Of a stretch of DNA of 64,000 nt, positions 62,411-64,000 are shown in pieces. The notes under the pieces are model-generated. The model did not search any database. It was not told where the DNA came from and worked only from the letters and a program-made list of their open reading frames with translations. The stretch is from the NCBI GenBank assembly GCA_030144725.1, contig JASKMD010000006.1:3882302-3946301 (forward strand). The letters run 5' to 3'. This DNA is from Haematococcus lacustris (lineage: Eukaryota > Chlorophyta > Chlorophyceae > Chlamydomonadales > Haematococcaceae). Each line of letters opens with the position of its first letter. The stretch's first letter is position 1. Made by a program: the position numbers and the translations under genes.

Positions 62411-62755
62411 AGGCAGGGGCAGGCAGTCAAGGCAGGGGCAGGCAGTCAAGGCAGGGGTAGGCAGTCAAGGCAGGGGCACGCAGTCAAGGCAGGGGCAGGC
62501 AGTCAAGGCAGTGGCAGGCAGTCAGTCAAGGCAGGGGCAGGCAGTCAAGGCAGTGGCAGGCAGTCAAGGCAGTGGCAGTCACTCAAGGCAGTGGCAGGCA
62601 GTCAGTCAAGGCAGGGGCAGGCAGTCAAGGCAGGGGCAGGCAGTCAAGGCAGTGGCAGGCAGTCAAGGCAGGGGCAGGCAGTCAAGGCAGGGGCAGGCAG
62701 TCAAGGCAGGGGCAGGCAGTCAAGGCCGTGGCAGGCAGTCAAGGCAGGGAGCGTC
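62411..62755 (+). repeat. 19-bp minisatellite GGCAGTCAAGGCAGGGGCA
   Basis: About 18 units with GGGG/GTGG variants and occasional extra CAGT. Since 19 is not a multiple of three, all three frames read similar GRQSRQGQAVKAG repeats, which are not evidence of coding. Confidence 0.95.
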
Positions 62756-63289
62756 CCAGCAGGGAGAGGGCCCTTTCAGGCACATGTGGGCCTGGCAGAT
62801 CATGATGGCTTGGCCACGTGCAAGGCTCAACAGCTAACAGCTGCTTACAAAAGTAAGCACACAGAGCCTGTATCCCAAGTTGGTGCCTGCAAGGCCCACT
62901 GTGACAGGACAAAAGTGATGTGGAGGGAGTGCTTGGTGTTGGATGAGGGGTTGGTGAGCTACAAGCAAGATGAGGATGCTGACAGCTTCAAGAGTACAGT
63001 ACAAGGGTCTTGTGCACAACACAGCATGTACTTTCCTGCTGATACAGAGGGTGAGCTCATGTGGTCAATGACGGCATGTGCTTGTGGTGCACGCATGAGC
63101 AACCCCCCTCAGCCGTGTGGTGCACAATGCCGTGGCATGCCTCAATTTGATACACTCAACAAGGACTTGCTGAAAGCGTGGTGCAAGCACCATAACATCA
63201 GAGGGGTTTCAAGTAAATCAAAGAATGAGTTGCGAGACATGTGCCTGCTGAAGTTGAGGGAGAAGGTTGAGGCACCACGGCACATGTAA
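62756..63289 (+). CDS. Cys-rich protein C-terminus with SAP-like motif
   Basis: The frame is open from within the minisatellite (62591), but only the part after about 62784 looks protein-like: VSQVGACKAHCDRTKVMWRE, LVSYKQDEDADSFKSTV, GSCAQHSMYFPADTEGELMW, ACACGARMSNPPQPCGAQC, then FDTLNKDLLKAWCKHHNIRG and SKSKNELRDMCLLKLREKVE. The last 35 residues fit a SAP-type helix-extended-helix DNA-binding motif; the Cys pairs before it may bind zinc. Ends TGA at 63287-63289. The start is unknown. Confidence 0.5.
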   Translation, partial: PAGRGPFQAHVGLADHDGLATCKAQQLTAAYKSKHTEPVSQVGACKAHCDRTKVMWRECLVLDEGLVSYKQDEDADSFKSTVQGSCAQHSMYFPADTEGELMWSMTACACGARMSNPPQPCGAQCRGMPQFDTLNKDLLKAWCKHHNIRGVSSKSKNELRDMCLLKLREKVEAPRHM

Positions 63290-63841
63290 CACTGAAAGCC
63301 AGAGCCATCCCGAGTCATCCCGAGAATATAGTGCCAAGAGATGATGTAGTGCTGTCATGATGCAGCTTGTATTTTCATAGAGTCATGCCGCGACGTAAAC
63401 AAGGTAAGGGGTGCCAGCTGGCTGACTTGTGCGCATAGTCACAAATTATATGCTCCATGCACCGACATGCAAGCAGGCGTACTGCACTTGTGCCGTTGGC
63501 TTACGACGTACGCAGAAGGGTTACCAGCCTCGCCTCATGATGTGCGTGAGTCTTTTAGAAGCGGAAGGCACAGGTTAGGTTTGGGCGGGCGCCGATCTGA
63601 GCTAGTGTTTTGCGGCTGGTGGGTGTCGCATACGCCTGTTACACCCGGCTGCGTCAAAACTTTGTCACGAGCTACACGGAGATTCGCGCCCCAGACCGTC
63701 TCACATTTGCGGGGCCAATGGCGGGGCCGACCTTCGGTCCACTAAACTGTCATTACATTTACGTCTACGCTGTCTGTTTTGCTGCAATTCTTTTGCCATG
63801 CTTCACTTTGTGCTACATTTGCTTCGTGAATCTCTAGCTGC
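63290..63841. other. No gene resolved
   Basis: Unique sequence. The short open frames at 63467-63837 do not resemble any family. Confidence 0.4.
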
Positions 63842-63920
63842 TTTTTTATTTCCTGGTTTTCCTTTTATTTCCCTGGTTTTCCTGTTTGTTTCCTGGTTTT
63901 CTTGTTGATTTCCTGACTTT
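63842..63920 (+). repeat. TTTCCTGGTTTTCC tandem repeat
   Basis: Four to five units of 17-19 bases (TTTATTTCCTGGTTTTCC and variants), pyrimidine-rich. Confidence 0.88.
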
Positions 63921-64000
63921 TGATGACTTTGGTAGGGGCTCGACAGGTGAAACATGGGTACAAATGCCACTGTTCCCAACATATATGCAAGATGTCAAAC

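Noticed and set aside
1..64000. tRNA or rRNA genes
   Set aside because: I saw no cloverleaf with intact A and B boxes and no rRNA core sequence; a tRNAscan run would settle it.

Overview
The window looks like nuclear DNA of a chlorophyte green alga, probably in the Chlamydomonadales and possibly Haematococcus-like. Evidence: GC-rich sequence, host genes cut into many exons of 30-150 bases with GTGAG-type donors and CAG acceptors, huge CAG/CTG, CCCTG and GGGCT satellites, a chromodomain Ty3 element, a Ty1/copia element, an L1-like LINE and a Fanzor/TnpB-like relic. The species assignment is inference. One 500-base run of N interrupts the sequence.

Layout. 1-2929: 3' end of a Ty3/gypsy chromovirus with its 3' LTR. 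2930-8065: a PD-(D/E)xK-like endonuclease reading frame of a retroelement, split by TIR element A (3260-7902). 8578-11613 (-): six-exon gene of unknown function. 12727-13036 (-): Fanzor-like C-terminal relic. 13455-18021 (+): 15-exon NIPA/DUF803 magnesium-transporter-like gene. 18490-24156 (+): exons of one or two disordered or coiled-coil proteins. 25248-30703: LINE, itself split by TIR element C (26531-29438). 30704-36666 (-): N-terminal exons of a mitochondrial adrenodoxin-type ferredoxin-NADP reductase, broken by the LINE and by a 5.1-kb foldback transposon F (31179-36276). 36868-38080 and 58150-60990: two inverted copies of transposon family E, the second with a coding core. 38205-39787: foldback element G. 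40913-43723 (-): complete eight-exon EF-hand gene. 45502-57291: TIR element D, which contains TIR element B and a copia retrotransposon carrying a 3.4-kb internal tandem duplication, all inserted in a Cys-rich coding exon. 61-64 kb: candidate exons, minisatellites and a Cys-rich, SAP-like reading frame.

Most of the window is nested mobile DNA, and the nesting can be read base by base. Elements A, B, C and D all start CAC(A/T)C, end G(A/T)GTG-type, and sit between 2-base target duplications (CG, AT, TC, TG). In A and C, removing the element plus one duplication restores an open reading frame exactly. A, C and D also carry their own near-palindromic subterminal repeat (CTACAGTACTGTAG, CATCTGCACAGATG, GACCCTGCGGAGGGTC). 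This architecture resembles CACTA/EnSpm elements but with 2-base duplications. I regard this family as the most interesting system in the window.

Gene models were built by hand from splice sites and phase continuity. Coordinates of exon ends are readings of the sequence, not the output of a predictor.
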